Source of the DNA: Chitinophagaceae bacterium
GTDB lineage: Bacteria > Bacteroidota > Bacteroidia > Chitinophagales > UBA10324
Reading direction: 5' to 3'
DNA: 35,323 nt
Assembly (NCBI GenBank): GCA_947474435.1
Contig: CANJII010000033.1
Location: forward strand, 1 to 35,323
The position numbers were made by a program, and so were the translations under genes. Shown here piece by piece: positions 32,763 to 35,323 of this stretch; within the stretch, counting starts at the first letter, position 1, and every line of letters starts with the position of its first letter. The notes beneath the pieces are model-generated. The model was given only the letters and a program-made list of their open reading frames with translations. It was not told the DNA's origin and made no database searches.

Positions 32763-33116
32763 TTAAACCTTCTTGCTCTTTTTCTTTTTGGTGGCTTTTG
32801 CATTTTTATTGTATTCAAGCGCCACATCAACCCAGTACTGAAAATCGTTTTTGTTTTTTATTCCATCGGGAGATACGAAAACAAAACCCTTCATTGGGCG
32901 TTTTGTAAAATCCATTGTGCGGCAGCCTTTTCTTTTTATGGCCGCTTCATGAATTTCAGGATCGAGCCTTACCATCAGTTCGTCTTTCACAATTCCGAGA
33001 CACATTTTATCATTCACCATAAAAGTTAATCCGCCCATCATCTTTTTTTCTTCCACATTTTTTATTTCAGCAAGCGCTTCACGAATGCGGTCGCCCAGTT
33101 TTTCATCGAATGCCAT
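32763..33116 (-). CDS. TfoX/Sxy N-terminal domain protein
   Basis: The 117-residue product matches the TfoX N-terminal domain: EKKMMGGLTFMVNDKMCLGIVKDELMVRLD and the later RPMKGFVFVSPDGI. In gamma-proteobacteria Sxy/TfoX activates competence genes; in Bacteroidota such single-domain proteins are common and their role is unknown, so no link to competence is claimed. The C-terminus is a lysine-rich tail (AKATKKKKSKK). Upstream of the DUF4173 gene by 30 bp. Confidence 0.85.
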   Translation of the reverse strand: MAFDEKLGDRIREALAEIKNVEEKKMMGGLTFMVNDKMCLGIVKDELMVRLDPEIHEAAIKRKGCRTMDFTKRPMKGFVFVSPDGIKNKNDFQYWVDVALEYNKNAKATKKKKSKKV

Positions 33117-33181
33117 TTTGATTTTTTTTTCAGAATAAAATTAACAGAATTTAAAAAACACAGAATTTTCTTCATAAGACA

Positions 33182-34297
33182 TTGGTCAGTTTAAATTCAT
33201 TTATCACCCAAAAAATAGTACTCAACAGAATAATTCGACAAATTTCAACAGGAATTTTATGTTTGCGGCCATTAAAAAATCCGTTGTATTTTTTGAAAAT
33301 AATTGTACCGCTATTAATATTTTTCTCATTTGCCTTCAACCTTGTTGTTGCTCAAAGTGTTTCCGTTGAAATTCTTCAGCAGGGGAAATCCTTTGATGAC
33401 TCAGCGTACTACGATATTTTAAAAGTGGATGCTGAAAATTATTGGCTGGTTGGAAAGTATGGAATCATCAGCAACTACAATGTGAATGGCGTAATCACTT
33501 CAGTCAACTATCCATCGAATCATCGCGATATTTATAAGATTGACCAATTTGATGAAAGCAATTTTATCGCCTGTGCTGATAAGGGAAATTTATATTTCTA
33601 CAATATGGTTTCAAATCAATGGAAATCAAAACAGATTGCGGGATTTGAAAATTCGTGCTTTTATAATATCACCATCATTGATAAAAAATCAGCGCTGATT
33701 TGTGGCGGCCGTTCGGCGATTGCACATTCCAAGAAGGCAATTCCGAATGGCTTCATTATTAAAACCACTGATGGCGGAGAAACATGGACGAAAGTTTATT
33801 CTTCTCCATTCAAAATGATTTGGTCAGTTGATTACAATGCAGAAAATGAAAAAGCATCGGCATTGGTTTATGTTCCGAATCACACCAATTTATTTTCGTC
33901 ATCTGATTTTGGAAACACCTGGAAGAAGGAACGAAAAATCGGTCGCGGAATTTATTACGACATTGAATCGGGAAACCAACAGGAACAGATTTGTTACGGA
34001 GGAAAAATAAACGGCAGCGGAAAACTGAAGTACGGAAGTGACGATGAAATTGAATTTAAAGAATCAGGATTAATCTGGTCGAAAACTGTTTTGGATAATT
34101 ATGAAATCATGACCGCATGTAATGGCAATATTTTATTTTCTGATAACGGAACAAACCAGCAACTGATTCATACCGAACTCACCGATCAATTCAGTTTGTA
34201 TAAAGCAGCATTTGTAAGTCCGACACAGGCAATTGTTGTGGGCAGCGGTAAAACTATTTTACAGGTGAATATTCACCCGACAGTTACACAGGAATAA
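33182..34297 (+). CDS. Secreted beta-propeller-like protein of unknown function
   Basis: The frame from TTG 33182 to the stop codes up to 371 residues, but a signal peptide starts only near residue 38 (LKIIVPLLIFFSFAFNLVVAQS), so TTG 33293 is a likelier start (334 residues). There is no in-frame ATG before it. The mature part has repeated beta segments with BNR/Ycf48-like marks (IIKTTDGGETWTKV; FSSSDFGNTWKKE), which indicate a beta-propeller of the sortilin/photosystem-assembly-factor type, exported to the cell envelope. Its partner or ligand is unknown. Confidence 0.72.
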   Translation: MVSLNSFITQKIVLNRIIRQISTGILCLRPLKNPLYFLKIIVPLLIFFSFAFNLVVAQSVSVEILQQGKSFDDSAYYDILKVDAENYWLVGKYGIISNYNVNGVITSVNYPSNHRDIYKIDQFDESNFIACADKGNLYFYNMVSNQWKSKQIAGFENSCFYNITIIDKKSALICGGRSAIAHSKKAIPNGFIIKTTDGGETWTKVYSSPFKMIWSVDYNAENEKASALVYVPNHTNLFSSSDFGNTWKKERKIGRGIYYDIESGNQQEQICYGGKINGSGKLKYGSDDEIEFKESGLIWSKTVLDNYEIMTACNGNILFSDNGTNQQLIHTELTDQFSLYKAAFVSPTQAIVVGSGKTILQVNIHPTVTQE

Positions 34298-34306
34298 ATT
34301 TCTGTA

Positions 34307-35323
34307 TTACAATTCGTTTTTATTTTTCAATTCAAGATACAGAGCGAAGCATTGTGAAATCAATGAAGTGGTGTACGCATCTGATTTAAAGAATAAACAT
34401 TTTCGAATCACCGTTCCGCCTGAGAAAAAAACTCCGCCCGTCCAGTGGCATTCATTGCCTGTAACTTTTTTGTTTTGTTGCAGATAGTAAATTGCCGAAT
34501 CAATAATTCCTACAGTGTTGTATTCCGAAAAATTTCCGACATTCAATAATGCATACAACGCATAAGCGGTTGATTGAATTTTATCCTGATGATTCACAAT
34601 CTTTTTGCTTGCGAATGAACCATCAGTTTGTTGTGTGCTTTTAATATCTGCAATTAATAAATCTACGCAGGACTGTAACGGTGTTACACCCGCGCGATAT
34701 GCTTTCGCAACCGCATAATGCAAATGGTATCGATTGGGATAGTAAATCGCAGCGCTGTTAAATTTCTCTCTTACAATTTTTCGATTGATAAATGCAATGG
34801 CGAATTTGTAATTGGCTGAATCAACGATTTCGTTATTTTCTCCGAGGAACGAAAGAATATTTGCATTCACGATTGCATCCACATCGTTAGTTCCATAAGG
34901 CATGTAAGGTTTGTATGCTTTCGGGCAACACTCACTGATGGGTAAAAAGAAAATGCAGTTCTGTAAAAAAGTATTGACAATTGATTTGGGCCACAGCCGA
35001 TGTTCTTTCCCAAGCCATGTGAGATAAGCTCCTGAATTTTTTTTATCAGCGCGGTTATGATTGTACCAGTGAAAGTTTTTCCGGTCGGCATCTCGATAAT
35101 TATTTACTACAGGCAACAACGCAAGTGTATCAGTTGAGTAAATTATTTTATTGTGAAGCAGCAAAGCCATAAATCCTTCGGCAGTATCATCAGCATCGTC
35201 CATCACATTGGCGGCTTTTTTAATGTATCTGTTTTTAAGATTGAAAGTGGTTGGTCTTCGAACCAGCGGACGAATGCCCTCTTTATTTTTTCTATGAAGA
35301 TTTGATGGAAGCCAGTGCCAGAA
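34307..35323 (-). CDS. Helical-toroid (terpenoid-cyclase-like) protein, N-terminus missing
   Basis: The frame is open from the window edge to the stop at 34307-34309, giving at least 338 residues (starting FWHWLPSNLHRKNKEG). The sequence shows repeated helix pairs with QW/prenyltransferase-like traits: MDDADDTAEGFMALL, QTDGSFASKKIVNHQDKIQSTAYALYALL and HWTGGVFFSGG, as in alpha/alpha-toroid proteins. Asp-rich DDADDTAE resembles an acid motif but no catalytic DxDD of squalene cyclases is certain. I regard it as a hypothetical protein of that fold. Its true start is beyond the window; internal GTG/ATG codons at 35206/35203 are not the start. Confidence 0.7.
   Translation of the reverse strand, partial: FWHWLPSNLHRKNKEGIRPLVRRPTTFNLKNRYIKKAANVMDDADDTAEGFMALLLHNKIIYSTDTLALLPVVNNYRDADRKNFHWYNHNRADKKNSGAYLTWLGKEHRLWPKSIVNTFLQNCIFFLPISECCPKAYKPYMPYGTNDVDAIVNANILSFLGENNEIVDSANYKFAIAFINRKIVREKFNSAAIYYPNRYHLHYAVAKAYRAGVTPLQSCVDLLIADIKSTQQTDGSFASKKIVNHQDKIQSTAYALYALLNVGNFSEYNTVGIIDSAIYYLQQNKKVTGNECHWTGGVFFSGGTVIRKCLFFKSDAYTTSLISQCFALYLELKNKNEL

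Overview
The window looks like chromosomal DNA of a Bacteroidota bacterium, possibly Chitinophagales/Sphingobacteriales-like or an uncultured relative; the order is a guess. The reasons are: low GC with few strong Shine-Dalgarno sites; promoter-like -7 boxes of the TAnnTTTG type; a stand-alone RRM RNA-binding protein; a SigE-like sigma factor; SbsA-type Ig-like lipoproteins; LytTR regulators; and many secreted proteins of families usual in Bacteroidota. No phage, IS element, CRISPR array, rRNA or tRNA gene was seen. Both ends cut through a gene, each on the minus strand.

Layout. 1-1.5 kb: two secreted proteins of unknown function (the first truncated by the window edge). 1.5-6.1 kb: kynureninase divergent from an OsmC-like protein, then a PseG-like hydrolase, a PfkB sugar kinase and an RRM protein with its own promoter, possible operator and terminator. 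6.3-8.3 kb: a WaaE-like glycosyltransferase and an O-antigen-ligase-type polymerase, translationally coupled. 8.4-10.2 kb: sigma factor, small anti-sigma-like protein and the GTPase MeaB in one operon, followed by a ~500-bp AT-rich gap, a small lipoprotein and a convergent persulfide dioxygenase-rhodanese. 12.6-19.1 kb: a signalling cluster with a hybrid histidine kinase carrying REC and HPt domains, a single-domain receiver, a degenerate receiver, a LytTR regulator and an Ig-like lipoprotein whose start overlaps the regulator. 19.1-22.3 kb: gamma-carbonic anhydrase-like protein and an M1 aminopeptidase with HEAT-like repeats, divergent from a biotin carrier protein. 22.9-26.7 kb: a minus-strand run of serine hydrolase, cyclophilin, unknown protein, nitrilase and a HEPN/MNT pair. 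26.8-30 kb: recO, a RelE/ParE-type toxin-antitoxin pair, and mnmG. 30.2-35.3 kb: unknown protein, dihaem cytochrome c, DUF4173 membrane protein, TfoX-like protein, secreted beta-propeller-like protein and a truncated helical-toroid protein.

The most notable observation is a palindromic repeat present twice. One copy (22325-22359) is intergenic, between the divergent aminopeptidase and biotin-carrier genes. The other (29242-29274, plus a 15-bp tandem copy of one arm to 29292) lies in frame inside mnmG, where it encodes an apparent extra loop of about 20 residues. The 23-bp cores are identical once one copy is reverse-complemented. The flanking arms differ by a paired, compensating change. This resembles the protein-invading palindromic elements known from Rickettsia, and suggests a mobile or dispersed palindrome family in this lineage. 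Four other unrelated inverted repeats lie between genes (513-533, 6268-6304, 28043-28059, 31161-31198).

Functional links are limited to inference: MeaB and the biotin carrier would both fit a propionyl-CoA/methylmalonyl-CoA route, and two different toxin-antitoxin-like pairs flank recO. Several genes use non-ATG starts (GTG for the sigma factor and Ig-like lipoprotein; TTG for mnmG and the serine hydrolase), judged from in-frame stops just upstream or, for the lipoprotein, from overlap with the preceding gene.
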